DNA of 64,000 nt from Bacilli bacterium (GCA_028287395.1 JAQBPR010000190.1:1-64000), one strand, 5' to 3'; counted from the first letter of the stretch, positions 51,689 to 61,178 are shown. The notes: generated by a model from the sequence alone, not told the origin. A program made the numbers and translations.

Positions 51689-53143
51689 TTAGGACTTAAT
51701 AAACACTGTTTTAATGGACGTGAAAAATTCAATCGCTGCTTGTCCTTGTTCTCGGGAATGTGAGCTGGACTGCTTCATACCTCCGAATGGAGCCTGAAGC
51801 TCTACACCAGCTGTCTCTGAATTGATCCGTACTAACCCAGCATCTATATCATGGATGAATTTTAAAATATTCCCGATATCTTTAGTAAAGATGGAAGCGC
51901 TAAGTCCATATTCCACATCATTGGCTAATTCGATCGCTTCCTCCATATTGTTCACCGAAATAAGGGCAAGAACAGGTCCGAAAATTTCTTCCTTAGCTAA
52001 GGTCATATTACGAGTGACACCTTCAAAAATCGTTGGTTCCAAAAAGAATCCTTTTTTCAAGATGCCGGCATTCAATCGTGCTCCCCCTGTTAACAAAGTT
52101 GCGCCTTCCTCTATGCCTTGTTTGATTTTTTGAATGACAGTATTTAACTGCTTTTCGCTTGCGCAAGGACCCATCCATACATCTTGACTTTGACCGTTCC
52201 CGACATTAATTTCCGCAGTTTTTGCAAGTAACCGTTGCTTAAATGAATCATAAATTTCTTTGATAACGATCACCCGGCTTGTCGCTGTACATTTTTGTCC
52301 AGTCGAACGGAATCCTCCAGAAATCGTGGCATCTACCGCCAAGTCTATGTCTGCGTCTGCCGCCACGATAATTGGGTTTTTTCCACCCATCTCCAATTGA
52401 TATTTGGCACCACGGGCTAAAGCTATCTGTCCAATCATTTTTCCGACTAAATTAGAGCCTGTAAATGTAATTCCTTGAATCAATGGATGTTCAACCATCC
52501 CCTGCCCAATGACCGTTCCCTTTCCGTTCACCATATTGATGACTCCGTTCGGAAAGCCGGCTTCATCAAAGCACTCCACGACCATCGCCGCTGTAATTGC
52601 CGATTCTTCAGCCGGTTTAAGAATGACCGTATTTCCATAAATTAATGCTGGAGCCGATTTCCATAGGGGGATAGCGACTGGAAAATTCCATGGGGGAATC
52701 ACACCAATAACACCTAAGGGGCAGCGTGTGGAATACATTAATGCGCTGCTGTCTGTCGATGGAATAACATCTCCAACCTTCCGCATGCCTTCTCCTGCAT
52801 AGTATCGCAAAATAGCGATTCCACGAGCTGTTTCTCCCTTCGCTTCCGAATAGGTCTTTCCCATTTCCCGTGTCATGCAAAGCGCAATTTCATCTAAACG
52901 CCGCTCCATAATATTTGCCACTTTAAATAAATAGTCACCTCTTGCAGCGCCTGATAGATTCCGCCAGCCTCGTTTGGCTTGATTAGCTGAGGTAACCGCA
53001 GCATCCAGATCATTTATATTCGACATTTGATAGTACCCGACTACCTCTTCTTGATTTGCAGGGTTAAAGCTTGTAGACACTTCCCCGGATGTCGAAGCAA
53101 TCCATTTTCCATTAATATAATTTAGAAATGTTTTTGTTTCCAT
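51689..53143 (-). CDS. NAD(P)-dependent aldehyde dehydrogenase, alpha-ketoglutarate semialdehyde dehydrogenase-like
   Basis: 484 residues, full length. [10 protein letters not shown] (about 148-157) with the catalytic-site Asn, [11 protein letters not shown] with the general-base Glu (about 252), and [15 protein letters not shown] with the catalytic Cys (about 287). The C-terminal [19 protein letters not shown] block resembles Bacillus YcbD (GucD), which oxidises alpha-ketoglutarate semialdehyde in glucarate breakdown. Two DapA-family genes in the operon fit that pathway. Succinate or vanillin semialdehyde are other possible substrates. Confidence 0.88.
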   Translation of the reverse strand: METKTFLNYINGKWIASTSGEVSTSFNPANQEEVVGYYQMSNINDLDAAVTSANQAKRGWRNLSGAARGDYLFKVANIMERRLDEIALCMTREMGKTYSEAKGETARGIAILRYYAGEGMRKVGDVIPSTDSSALMYSTRCPLGVIGVIPPWNFPVAIPLWKSAPALIYGNTVILKPAEESAITAAMVVECFDEAGFPNGVINMVNGKGTVIGQGMVEHPLIQGITFTGSNLVGKMIGQIALARGAKYQLEMGGKNPIIVAADADIDLAVDATISGGFRSTGQKCTATSRVIVIKEIYDSFKQRLLAKTAEINVGNGQSQDVWMGPCASEKQLNTVIQKIKQGIEEGATLLTGGARLNAGILKKGFFLEPTIFEGVTRNMTLAKEEIFGPVLALISVNNMEEAIELANDVEYGLSASIFTKDIGNILKFIHDIDAGLVRINSETAGVELQAPFGGMKQSSSHSREQGQAAIEFFTSIKTVFIKS

Positions 53144-53207
53144 TTAATGTGAACCTTCCTCTCTTTAAGCTTAATAATAAAAAACAGCCTGGATTAAACT
53201 TAGCTCA

Positions 53208-53828
53208 TCATTCCTTGGCCTTAATAATATTTAAGACAAATTCATACACTTGATAGCATACCCAGGCTCCGCCGTCGATGTTGCCTTGAGCGCGCTCACC
53301 CAGCCAACTTGAACGGCCGATCTTGGAGACCAGGAAAGCCGTTTCTTCTGCCGACCGTTTTGCTGTTGCAGTTACCTCATTTAGTATTTGTATAGGATTC
53401 CAACCTTTTTCAACACTATCGCTGAAGGTTTGCAAAGCGGGAACGAATGCATCCAATATGGTCTTATCCCCTAGCTTCGCACCGCCACGCATCTGAATTT
53501 CTTCTACCATACTTTTCTGGATGATTACCCAATCATTTAGGGTCAAATTCTCTTTGTTTTCTTCGATCGACTTTCCCGCTTTGATCATTGCTGAAGCAAT
53601 TAAAATACCCATCGTGGATGGAGCCGCCTTACGAAGCGCTTTGCCGCCTTCCTGAAACCATTCTTTAACCGAGCTGCACGTTTCCGCACTTGCCGCCAAA
53701 GCATTAGCACCCAGAACAATCGTAATGCCTAAATCTCCATCCCCTTGAGCGCCGTCGAGTGCATTCCACTTATCTTTATTGCGTTCGGCGAATTCAACCA
53801 ATAAAGGGCTTATCTTTTTAAAATTCAT
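53208..53828 (-). CDS. dhaL: Dihydroxyacetone kinase subunit DhaL
   Basis: 206 residues. The nucleotide site DGAQGDGDLGITIVLGA (about 25-41) holds the Asp residues that bind Mg-ADP or ATP. AAPSTMGILIASAMIKAGK and MRGGAKLGDKTILDAFVPAL are family blocks. It works with DhaK, encoded three bases upstream. No DhaM (PTS donor) gene is present, so ATP or a distant DhaM is the phosphate source. ATG follows GGGAGGG. Confidence 0.9.
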   Translation of the reverse strand: MNFKKISPLLVEFAERNKDKWNALDGAQGDGDLGITIVLGANALAASAETCSSVKEWFQEGGKALRKAAPSTMGILIASAMIKAGKSIEENKENLTLNDWVIIQKSMVEEIQMRGGAKLGDKTILDAFVPALQTFSDSVEKGWNPIQILNEVTATAKRSAEETAFLVSKIGRSSWLGERAQGNIDGGAWVCYQVYEFVLNIIKAKE

Positions 53829-53831
53829 TTT

Positions 53832-54845
53832 TCATTCCCTCCCGAATTGTTTAAAGAAAGGAGATTCCGCAGGGGCGTCTAAATATGGCTTCAATACTTC
53901 ATCCAATTTAAGCAAGGTCACCGAACATCCTGCCATTTCCATTGAGGTCGCATATTCACCTACATAGGTCCTGTAAATGTTAATATTACGCTTGAACAGC
54001 AGGAGATGAACCTCTCGATTCACAATATACAACTCTTCAAGAGGCGTAGCACCAGAACCGTTTATTAGAACAGCAACTTCATCGCCGGATTTCAATGCCA
54101 AATCTTCAGTCAAATATTGAATGATCTCTTCTGAAATTTCTTTGGCACCTTCAAGTTTGCTGCGTTTGATACCTGGTTCTCCGTGGATACCCATACCGAT
54201 TTCCATCTCATCTTCTCCAATCGTGAAAGTCGATTTTCCCGAAGCCGGACTGATACAGGAGGTCAGAGCAACACCCATCGTTGCCAGATTGGCAGCCGTT
54301 TTTTCAGCTATTTCTTTCACCTTATCCAAAGAAGCCATCGTTTCCGCACATGCTCCCGCGATCTTATAGGCAAAAAAGATACCGGCTACCCCCCGTCGGT
54401 TCTGCCAATTTTTTCGGGGTGCAGACGCGACGTCATCCGAGACACGAATAGTTTTCACGATAATATTTTCATCTTCCTCTAACATTTCGGCAGCTAAATC
54501 AAAATTCATTTTATCTCCAAAATAATTTCCATATAGGAAGAGGACTCCTTTTCCCCCGTGGATTTCTTTCACTACATTAATAATCGCATCCGCACTAGGA
54601 GAAGTGAAAACATTCCCAACGGACGAACCGTCCGCAAGGCCTTTACCTACATAACCAAGAAATAGAGGGAGATGTCCTGAGCCGCCGCCTGTTGCTATTG
54701 CCACTTTGCTTTTAACTGGCGCATCCGCACGAACAATTCCCCTCTTTTCACCATCCGTAAAGCGGAGTTGGTTTGGATGGGCATAAACGATCCCTTCCAA
54801 CGTTTCATCTACAAAAGCTATGGGGTCATTCATAATTTTTTTCAT
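53832..54845 (-). CDS. dhaK: Dihydroxyacetone kinase subunit DhaK
   Basis: 337 residues. ATGGGSGHLPLFLGYVGKGL (about 51-70) forms the substrate pocket, and MGIHGEPGI (about 217-225) holds the His that binds dihydroxyacetone or another short ketose covalently. VLFLYGNYFGDKMNFDLAAE is conserved. Together with DhaL it phosphorylates dihydroxyacetone, or in related systems erythrulose. ATG follows AGAGGTG. A 206-bp gap with an inverted repeat separates it from the upstream DapA-family gene. Confidence 0.92.
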   Translation of the reverse strand: MKKIMNDPIAFVDETLEGIVYAHPNQLRFTDGEKRGIVRADAPVKSKVAIATGGGSGHLPLFLGYVGKGLADGSSVGNVFTSPSADAIINVVKEIHGGKGVLFLYGNYFGDKMNFDLAAEMLEEDENIIVKTIRVSDDVASAPRKNWQNRRGVAGIFFAYKIAGACAETMASLDKVKEIAEKTAANLATMGVALTSCISPASGKSTFTIGEDEMEIGMGIHGEPGIKRSKLEGAKEISEEIIQYLTEDLALKSGDEVAVLINGSGATPLEELYIVNREVHLLLFKRNINIYRTYVGEYATSMEMAGCSVTLLKLDEVLKPYLDAPAESPFFKQFGRE

Positions 54846-54945
54846 TCGGTTACACCTCTACAATTTAAGATGGGTAAAGCCTTGGTTCTTTACTATGGAG
54901 CGAAAGGAAAACATTTGCCTTGGACCGCTGTTAAGTCGGGTGGGA

Positions 54946-54979
54946 ATATCTGTCTTCATCGCTGATTTTCGACAGATAT
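54946..54979. repeat. Inverted repeat between dhaK and the DapA-family gene
   Basis: Perfect nine-base arms ATATCTGTC (54946-54954) and GACAGATAT (54971-54979) with a 16-base loop. There is no T run, so it is an attenuator or operator candidate rather than a terminator. It could split expression of the operon. Confidence 0.4.
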
Positions 54980-55051
54980 CCAACCAACCACAATGAGTTT
55001 GAATTTGATTCATAGGTGAAACGTTAACACCCTGGAAAAACTCTATTCGTC

Positions 55052-55972
55052 TTAGACATTAACTGCTTTTAGAAATCCTGCTTCCACAAGTCGCTGACGG
55101 ATCTGATTCTTCTTCTCTTCCGTTGGCGGCATAATTGGACTACGCGCGATTCCAACCTCGCGTCCAAGCATTTTAATCGCTGTTTTCGCAAGATACGGCA
55201 TATCAGGCCCTTGGATTGCACGCCAAATTGGAAGCAATCGATCATGTATAGCTTTTGCACCCTTGTGGTCGCCTGCCTGCACCTTGTTGTATAAATCAAG
55301 TGTTACTTCAGGAAACACTGCCAACAAACAGGAGATAGCGCCGTCCACTCCCATACAAAATGTTGGATACAAAAGATCGTCGATACCTGTAGTGATGGGT
55401 ACCAAGTCGTGAATTAGATGCAGCATATCCGCCACCTTATGCATGTCCCCGCCACTTTGCTTGACTCCCAAAACCCAAGGCACATTTTCGATGATTTCTT
55501 TCATCGCATAAACATCAATATCTACCCATGGAACCACATTATAAATTAAAATAGGAAGCTCAACCGCTTCACCTACTCTTCGAAAATGCTGAACTAATCC
55601 CTCTGTTGTGGGTACCCACAAATAATGAGGCGGTGTCAACTGTAAAGATGACACTCCTGCTTCCTTTGCTGCTAGAGATTTTTGAATAGCCTCTGCCGTT
55701 GTATCTGCAATAACTCCACCTATGACTTGAACTCGACCCCGAGTCTGGTCTACGACTGTCTTACATAGCGTGTAAATTTCTTTTTCCGATAATCCTGCAC
55801 CTTCTCCAGTGCTTCCACCAATGCACAAACCATGTACCCCTGCTTGAATTAAGTATTCTGTTTCCGCTTGAATAGCCTTTATATCCAATTCTTCTGTATC
55901 AGACGTAAAAGGAGTCACCATTGGTGGAATAATACCTTTTAGATTTAAACTCAAACCCATATGTTTCTTCAT
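55052..55972 (-). CDS. DapA-family lyase/dehydratase 1
   Basis: 306 residues, a TIM barrel. GGSTGEGAGLSEKE (about 53-66) binds the pyruvate-like part; Tyr in LIYNVVP (about 143) and Schiff-base Lys in VLGVKQSGG (about 171) are catalytic. The Arg of true dihydrodipicolinate synthases (YNVPxRT) is replaced by PWV, so this is not a lysine-synthesis enzyme. Relatives act on 2-keto-3-deoxy sugar acids. ATG follows GAGGGAGAG. Confidence 0.88.
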   Translation of the reverse strand: MKKHMGLSLNLKGIIPPMVTPFTSDTEELDIKAIQAETEYLIQAGVHGLCIGGSTGEGAGLSEKEIYTLCKTVVDQTRGRVQVIGGVIADTTAEAIQKSLAAKEAGVSSLQLTPPHYLWVPTTEGLVQHFRRVGEAVELPILIYNVVPWVDIDVYAMKEIIENVPWVLGVKQSGGDMHKVADMLHLIHDLVPITTGIDDLLYPTFCMGVDGAISCLLAVFPEVTLDLYNKVQAGDHKGAKAIHDRLLPIWRAIQGPDMPYLAKTAIKMLGREVGIARSPIMPPTEEKKNQIRQRLVEAGFLKAVNV

Positions 55973-56008
55973 CTTAATCTCTCCCTCGAAAATGTGTCTA
56001 TGATAAAA

Positions 56009-56902
56009 TTATAAAAATGAGGATTGAATTAATGCACGTTTAATATTTTCAAGTTCGATCCCTGTGGTTTCCAAGATCGGCTTTCTCGCCTTGCCGACGT
56101 TTCTGCCTAACAGGTTTAAAGCTGCCTTGATCCTACCCGGAAATGCTCTGCCTTCAATAGTTCGCCATACTGGTAGAATTCGGTAATGGATCTCTTTTGC
56201 TAGATCGTAGTTTCTGGCCTGAACGGCATTCCATTGCTGCACGCACAATTCTGGAAATAGTGCTATTATCGCTGATATTGCGCCGACCGCACCCAATTCG
56301 TAGGAAATATACATGAGATCGTCCTGTGCGCCAAAAATTGAAATCTTATCACCGCACTCAGCAATCATGTCTGTTAATCCGTGAATGCCACGGCCTCCTA
56401 TACTTTGTTTAATACCAATTATATTATCGATATTTGCAATTTTCTTCATCGCGCTAGGCAAAATCGGATTGTCACTGACAACATTGTAAATGACAATGGG
56501 CAAACCTACCTTGCTTGCAAGTTCTTTAAAATATACATAGTTGCCTTCCTCAGAAGTGCCATGATAAAACGTCGGTGTTATCATCAGCACATTTGCCCCA
56601 GCTTGTTTTGCTGCAAGTCCGGCACTGAGAGCATCTTTCAGTGAGTTGCGGATGATCCCGCATAAAACCGGAAGTGACAATGTGTTTTCTTCTTGAACTA
56701 TTGTAATGCCGCGTGCCAGTTCTTCATCACTTAAAAGAGCTCCTTCACCCGTACTGCCGCCGAAACTGATCCCGTGAATACCCGTTTTTAATAAATACTT
56801 AACTTCTTCCCTCAGCTTTTTCTCATCCATCTGCTCATTTTCGTCGAATGGCGTAACTACCGGTGGGATAATGCCTGTCAATAACTTTTTAATAAGAATC
56901 AT
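56009..56902 (-). CDS. DapA-family lyase/dehydratase 2
   Basis: 297 residues, paralogue of the downstream gene. GGSTGEGALLSDEE (about 49-62), Tyr in VIYNVVSDN and Schiff-base Lys in IIGIKQSIGG. It also lacks the dihydrodipicolinate synthase Arg. First gene of the catabolic operon, behind a promoter with a palindrome over the -10 box. The ATG directly touches its AAGGAG, which is too close; an ATT three codons in would have ideal spacing, so the true start is uncertain. Confidence 0.87.
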   Translation of the reverse strand: MILIKKLLTGIIPPVVTPFDENEQMDEKKLREEVKYLLKTGIHGISFGGSTGEGALLSDEELARGITIVQEENTLSLPVLCGIIRNSLKDALSAGLAAKQAGANVLMITPTFYHGTSEEGNYVYFKELASKVGLPIVIYNVVSDNPILPSAMKKIANIDNIIGIKQSIGGRGIHGLTDMIAECGDKISIFGAQDDLMYISYELGAVGAISAIIALFPELCVQQWNAVQARNYDLAKEIHYRILPVWRTIEGRAFPGRIKAALNLLGRNVGKARKPILETTGIELENIKRALIQSSFL

Positions 56903-56927
56903 CTCCTTAATGTTAGATCATACAATA

Positions 56928-56943
56928 TGACGTCAGACAATTT
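56928..56943. promoter_or_regulatory. Operator-like half-site, proximal
   Basis: TGACGTCAGACAATTT, inverse of AAATTGTCTGATGTC at 57004-57018. The pair flanks the transcription start region of the DapA-family operon and shares the TCAGACA core with 61179-61194. Confidence 0.5.
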
Positions 56944-57003
56944 ACTGGAATTGTTACCAGATAAAAACCTTTGCCCGATGATGGGTGAGATCTCTACTTC
57001 CCG

Positions 57004-57018
57004 AAATTGTCTGATGTC
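57004..57018. promoter_or_regulatory. Operator-like half-site, distal
   Basis: AAATTGTCTGATGTC, inverse partner of 56928-56943, placed just downstream of the -10 box. TGTCTGAT recurs as a palindrome at 61179-61194 upstream of the TRAP genes. Confidence 0.5.
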
Positions 57019-57025
57019 CTACAAT

Positions 57026-57058
57026 AATTATTCTAAGTTAGAATAATTTACTTGTCAA
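57026..57058 (-). promoter_or_regulatory. Promoter of the catabolic operon with overlapping 23-bp palindrome
   Basis: Minus strand: TTGACA (57058-57053), 17-base spacer, TAGAAT (57035-57030). A perfect palindrome with 11-base arms AATTATTCTAA/TTAGAATAATT (57026-57048) covers the -10 box and part of the spacer, as expected for a repressor site. Confidence 0.8.
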
Positions 57059-57110
57059 TACTAAAAATGTCTCATCTTCGCTTTCTACCTTTTTGGGGCT
57101 AATCAAAGAA

Positions 57111-58028
57111 TTAAATCTCACTAATCATATGATTGGTTAATCTGCCAAGTTTTTCAATCTCTATGGTCACTACATCTCCGTCTTTAAGAAAGAATTGTTT
57201 ATCTTCCGGGTATCCCAGCACAACCCCTTCAGGAGTTCCTGTTAGGATTATATCTCCGGGCTCCAAAGTAAAATGTTGGGAAATGTAGCTTACGATCTCT
57301 TCACAACGAAAAATCATATCAGCAGTATTGGATTGCTGTCGCACTTCTCCGTTGACTAAACAGCGAATTTCTAATTGATTCGGATCGCCGATTTCATCCG
57401 AAGTCACGAGATAAGGCCCGATTGGAGAGAAACCATCGCATGTTTTGCCGAGAAGCCATTGGTTCGTTCTCGACTGTAAATCACGTGCGGATAGATCATT
57501 TGCGTTACAGTAACCGAATACACAATTCAAAGCGACTTCCTTTTCTACATCCTTCGATTTTTTACCAATGACAATCGCAAGCTCTGCTTCGTAATCGACT
57601 TTCTTAGATACCTTTGGTAGTAAAACTGCAGAGCCATGTCCATTGAGCGTATTGTTAAACTTGCTAAACAAAATAGGATATTCAGGAATCAGCGAATTGG
57701 TTTCTTCCGCATGTTTACGATAATTCAAGCCAACGCAAATGATTTTGTTCGGATATGGGACGCAAGCCCCAAAGGAAATTTCCTCCTCATTTAGAAGATA
57801 CTTAGCTTGAATACTTGATTCAGTTTCAGCAAGAGCCTGATCGATGAAACTTTGCAGTGTGTAAAGGGCTTCCCTTCCTCCTTCTATCGCTTCATGCATC
57901 GTACGAACAATATCTCCGTTGTTAGTTACAACTGAAATCGCTGTTTCTACATCGACAATACCTCGTTCCGTCTTAACACCTAATCGATATTTGCCTTCCA
58001 TAATAAAATTTAATAGCTTCAATTCCAT
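57111..58028 (-). CDS. Fumarylacetoacetate hydrolase (FAH) family protein
   Basis: 305 residues. The C-terminal FAH domain has CVGLNYRKHAEE (about 99-110), KVDYEAELAIVIGKKSKDV with metal-binding Glu residues (about 147-165), and GDIILTGTPEGVVLGYPED. Family members cleave C-C bonds or hydrate/dehydrate keto acids; some dehydrate 2-keto-3-deoxy sugar acids. The start is unclear: ATG lies two bases from AGGAGG, while TTG two codons later has ideal spacing. Last gene of the TRAP unit. Confidence 0.88.
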   Translation of the reverse strand: MELKLLNFIMEGKYRLGVKTERGIVDVETAISVVTNNGDIVRTMHEAIEGGREALYTLQSFIDQALAETESSIQAKYLLNEEEISFGACVPYPNKIICVGLNYRKHAEETNSLIPEYPILFSKFNNTLNGHGSAVLLPKVSKKVDYEAELAIVIGKKSKDVEKEVALNCVFGYCNANDLSARDLQSRTNQWLLGKTCDGFSPIGPYLVTSDEIGDPNQLEIRCLVNGEVRQQSNTADMIFRCEEIVSYISQHFTLEPGDIILTGTPEGVVLGYPEDKQFFLKDGDVVTIEIEKLGRLTNHMISEI

Positions 58029-58043
58029 TTCCTCCTACAAAGA

Positions 58044-59117
58044 TTACTTATCTTTCTCTACTTCATCTTTAACAGCTTTAACTACATCAGCTCCATATTC
58101 AGTTTCGGCCCACTTATACATTGGTTCTGCTGCTTTTTTAAAACTTTCTAAGTCAGGTTGAACGACAGTTAGCTTTTCTTTCATAGTTTTCAAAAGCTCA
58201 TCTGAATGCTGTTTCGTATTTTGACGATGGATTTTAGCAACATCCTTAGCTGCTTCTACAACCATTTTTTGTTGATCAGGGTTTAACTTAGACCACGACT
58301 GCTCGCTCATAACAAGTATTGTTGGGCTATAAACGTGATGTGTAAGAATTAGATACTTTTCGACCTCATATAATTTATTATTATTTATAATTTCAAGTGG
58401 ATTTTCCTGGCCTTCAACAACACCTTGTGAGAGCCCCATGTATACTTGCCCTAAATCCATAGGAGTCGGATTTGAACCCAACGTTTTCCACAATTGAAGA
58501 GATGCTGGAATTTGCGGAGTTCTAATTTTTAACCCATTCAAGTCACCAGCCGTCTTTACAAGTTTACTTTTTGTAGTTAAATCTCGAAAACCGTTCTCCC
58601 AGTAAGCAAGCGGATGGATTCCTTTTGCAATTAATCCATTTGCTAAATCTTGGCCAATTTGGCTGTCCATCACCTTCCAAGCTTGTTCTAGGCTGCTATA
58701 TAAAAAGGGTAAGCTTAATGCACTTAATTTCTTGTCATAGCTCGAAAATAACCCTAAATCAGTGACATTAATATCTGTTGTCCCTGCGACTATTTGTTGA
58801 ACAACCTGAGCATCTCCACCAAGAACCCCGTTAGAAAGGTAATCGATCTGTACAGAACCCTTTGTTTTATCTTCAACCTCCTTTTTAAATAAATTGGAGG
58901 CATCGTATAATGTAGACCCTTGAACAGCAGTATTCCCAAACCGTAGTTTTAACGTTGGTTGGGACGAGGACGAGGACGAAGTTTCTCCCTTAGCAGGTGA
59001 TGCCGTATTCAAGGCTTCATTGCTCCCTTTTGATTTTATTGAACATCCCGTAATATTTACCATAATTACCAATGCAAAAGACATTAAAACAACCGATCCG
59101 ATTTTAGCTTTTTTCAT
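58044..59117 (-). CDS. TRAP transporter substrate-binding lipoprotein DctP
   Basis: 357 residues. Signal peptide with lipobox NITGC (Cys about 25). DctP fold: LRFGNTAVQGSTLYDASNLF, then VDYLSNGVLG-like segment, GLKIRTPQIPASLQLWKTLG with the carboxylate-binding Arg (about 199), and PTPMDLGQVYMGLSQGVVEGQENP. It binds an acidic solute outside and delivers it to the fused permease encoded 16 bp upstream. ATG follows AGGAGG. Confidence 0.92.
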   Translation of the reverse strand: MKKAKIGSVVLMSFALVIMVNITGCSIKSKGSNEALNTASPAKGETSSSSSSQPTLKLRFGNTAVQGSTLYDASNLFKKEVEDKTKGSVQIDYLSNGVLGGDAQVVQQIVAGTTDINVTDLGLFSSYDKKLSALSLPFLYSSLEQAWKVMDSQIGQDLANGLIAKGIHPLAYWENGFRDLTTKSKLVKTAGDLNGLKIRTPQIPASLQLWKTLGSNPTPMDLGQVYMGLSQGVVEGQENPLEIINNNKLYEVEKYLILTHHVYSPTILVMSEQSWSKLNPDQQKMVVEAAKDVAKIHRQNTKQHSDELLKTMKEKLTVVQPDLESFKKAAEPMYKWAETEYGADVVKAVKDEVEKDK

Positions 59118-59133
59118 AAGTTAATTCCTCCTA

Positions 59134-60948
59134 TTATTTATTGAATATTTTGGATAACCCTAGCGCTAAGTCTGGAAAAATGATTACAAGCAGCAAAACT
59201 AAAATTGTTGTCATTACAAAAGGAATGATTTCTCGCGTCGCTTGCCCTAAAGGTACTTGTGTAAGTGAAGTAGCCGTATAAAGTCCAATGCCCATCGGTG
59301 GGAGAATCAAACCTATCGCAGAATTAAGCATTACAGTGATGCCGAAAAGTACAGGACTAATTCCTAATTGCAATAATAAAGGTAATATAATCGGTACAAC
59401 AATAAGGATGGTGGATCCTGTCTCCATAAAAGTATGAATAATCATTAAAAACAATTGGATCAACAGTAATATGATAATTGGATTATTAGAAATAGAAGAT
59501 AAGTAGTGTGTTATATTCTGAGGAACATGATTCACTGTCAAAAACCAACCAAAAATCATAGCCATTGCCAAGACGAATGTAACCCTAGATGTCATTACGG
59601 CGGAATTCTCTAGAATAGTAAATAGATCTTTCCATTTTAAATCCCGATGAGCGAATATACTTACTAAAAGAACGTAAACAATCGCAACAACACCTGCTTC
59701 TGTAGCTGTAAAAATCCCACCTAAAATTCCACCTAATATAATAATTGGAGCAAGTAAAGAAAATCCCGCTAGTTTAAAAGCATGAATAATTTCCGTAGGT
59801 CCTTTCCATTTGTCAATGGGATAATTTCGTTTTTTTGATACAAAATAATTCACTATAGCAAACCCGATCGCTACAAGAAAACCAGGTACAAAACTAGACA
59901 AAAATAATTGTGCAACAGAGATTTGTGCTACCATTGCAAAAATGATCATACTAGTACTTGGTGGAAAGAGCATACCGAGTGAGCCTGCTGCCGCCTGTAG
60001 AGCAGTGACATAAGGCTTATGGTAACCTTTTTCAACCATCCCAGGTATCATAACGGAACCAATAGCGGCTGTATCTGCTACTGCAGAACCGGAAATATCT
60101 GCAAATAACACACTTGCTCCAATATTAGCCGTCCCAAGCCCGCCTCGAAATCCTGAGACTAATGATGATACAAATAAAACAAGCCGTTTTGCGACTCCTC
60201 CTTTCTCCATGATTCCGCCTGCAAGTATGAAAAATGGAATGGCTAATAATGCAAAAGAATCTAGTCCGCCGAACATTTGTTGAGGTAAAATTTGTAAATT
60301 TGCAGCTCCGGTTGTAATAATAGCCCAATAACTTGAAATACCTAACGAGATGGCTACCGGAATACCTATTAGTAAAAATAAAATCAGTAGAATAAAAATT
60401 AAGGCTACCCCATTCTGCAAGTTCAACCAGCTGCTTAGCTCCACTAATCCATAGCTCAATAAAATGGTAATGAAAACCCCTAACCAGGGGCGGTTAAATA
60501 ATTTTGAAGATTCCGCAAGCGTAAAAAGAAACATTAATAAAGCTGAAGTTGGAATAGCAAGCGTCGGCCATCCCATACTTATTTGCATAGCAGCAGAATT
60601 AGCTTCCCATGAACTAACCGTTGCTTGATAACCATGTAAAAATAAAACAATAAAAAATGAACAGCTGATTATGCATTTTGCTCTGTGGAGCTGCAACTGA
60701 ATAGATTTAGATAAATAATTTACAATAATATCAATATTTGGATGTGTTCGCTTGTAAATTCCTAAAGCTGCTCCTAATAAGGCCAACCAAATAAAAAGAT
60801 ATCTAGCAAGCTCTTCAGACCAAGGTAAAGAATGATTAAAAACATATCTCGAAATGACTTGTAAAAAAATAACCAATACCATTAAAAAAATCAATGCAAT
60901 AGTAATAATTCTTGTAAATCGATATAATAAAGTTTTCAGTAATTCCAT
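59134..60948 (-). CDS. Fused TRAP transporter permease DctQM
   Basis: 604 residues from ATG 60948, with GGAGG seven bases upstream. Residues 1-165 are the four-helix DctQ part (SRYVFNHSLPWSEELARYLF), and ~175-604 the DctM part with about 12 helices (GVALIFILLILFLLIGIPVA; ADISGSAVADTAAIGSVMIP; PPSTSMIIFAM). Na-driven import of a carboxylated solute. The single-chain QM form is also known from sialic acid TRAP systems. First gene of the TRAP-FAH unit. Confidence 0.93.
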   Translation of the reverse strand: MELLKTLLYRFTRIITIALIFLMVLVIFLQVISRYVFNHSLPWSEELARYLFIWLALLGAALGIYKRTHPNIDIIVNYLSKSIQLQLHRAKCIISCSFFIVLFLHGYQATVSSWEANSAAMQISMGWPTLAIPTSALLMFLFTLAESSKLFNRPWLGVFITILLSYGLVELSSWLNLQNGVALIFILLILFLLIGIPVAISLGISSYWAIITTGAANLQILPQQMFGGLDSFALLAIPFFILAGGIMEKGGVAKRLVLFVSSLVSGFRGGLGTANIGASVLFADISGSAVADTAAIGSVMIPGMVEKGYHKPYVTALQAAAGSLGMLFPPSTSMIIFAMVAQISVAQLFLSSFVPGFLVAIGFAIVNYFVSKKRNYPIDKWKGPTEIIHAFKLAGFSLLAPIIILGGILGGIFTATEAGVVAIVYVLLVSIFAHRDLKWKDLFTILENSAVMTSRVTFVLAMAMIFGWFLTVNHVPQNITHYLSSISNNPIIILLLIQLFLMIIHTFMETGSTILIVVPIILPLLLQLGISPVLFGITVMLNSAIGLILPPMGIGLYTATSLTQVPLGQATREIIPFVMTTILVLLLVIIFPDLALGLSKIFNK

Positions 60949-61010
60949 AACCCATCCTCCAGATAAAATAGTACAGAGAGATAAAGTCGTGCAAGATCTC
61001 AAAGTTACTA

Positions 61011-61058
61011 TCAAGAGTCATTAAAGAATAAAACCCATGCTGCCTCAATCTTTTCCAT
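61011..61058 (-). CDS. Possible 15-residue leader peptide before the TRAP genes
   Basis: MEKIEAAWVLFFNDS with AAGGTGAG five bases before the ATG. It ends 62 bp before the permease start. The strong ribosome-binding site is the only support. Confidence 0.3.
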   Translation of the reverse strand: MEKIEAAWVLFFNDS

Positions 61059-61090
61059 ATTTACTCACCTTTCATACGATTCCTTATCTT

Positions 61091-61104
61091 CGTAAGCGAT
61101 TTCA
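61091..61104 (-). promoter_or_regulatory. Possible CcpA (cre) site in the TRAP leader
   Basis: TGAAATCGCTTACG on the minus strand fits the 14-base cre consensus at 13 positions. It would give catabolite repression of the TRAP genes. Nearby ATTCGCGAAT (61114-61123) is a further perfect palindrome. Confidence 0.4.
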
Positions 61105-61178
61105 TATTGGATAATTCGCGAATCATATAGCATAAAAAACTGGAACCCTAACTTGTATATATTAATTATCTTTATTTT

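Noticed and set aside
55052-56902. Lysine biosynthesis (dihydrodipicolinate synthase)
   Set aside because: Both DapA-family proteins lack the substrate-carboxylate Arg after the YNV motif and lie in a catabolic operon.
58969-58985. Short GACGAGGAC repeat as part of the dispersed head sequence
   Set aside because: It is a low-complexity Ser-rich linker codon run just after the DctP lipobox, in the lipoprotein coding sequence.
49029-61014. Sialic acid catabolism
   Set aside because: The fused TRAP permease and DapA-family enzymes recall it, but NanE, NanK and NagA/NagB are absent.
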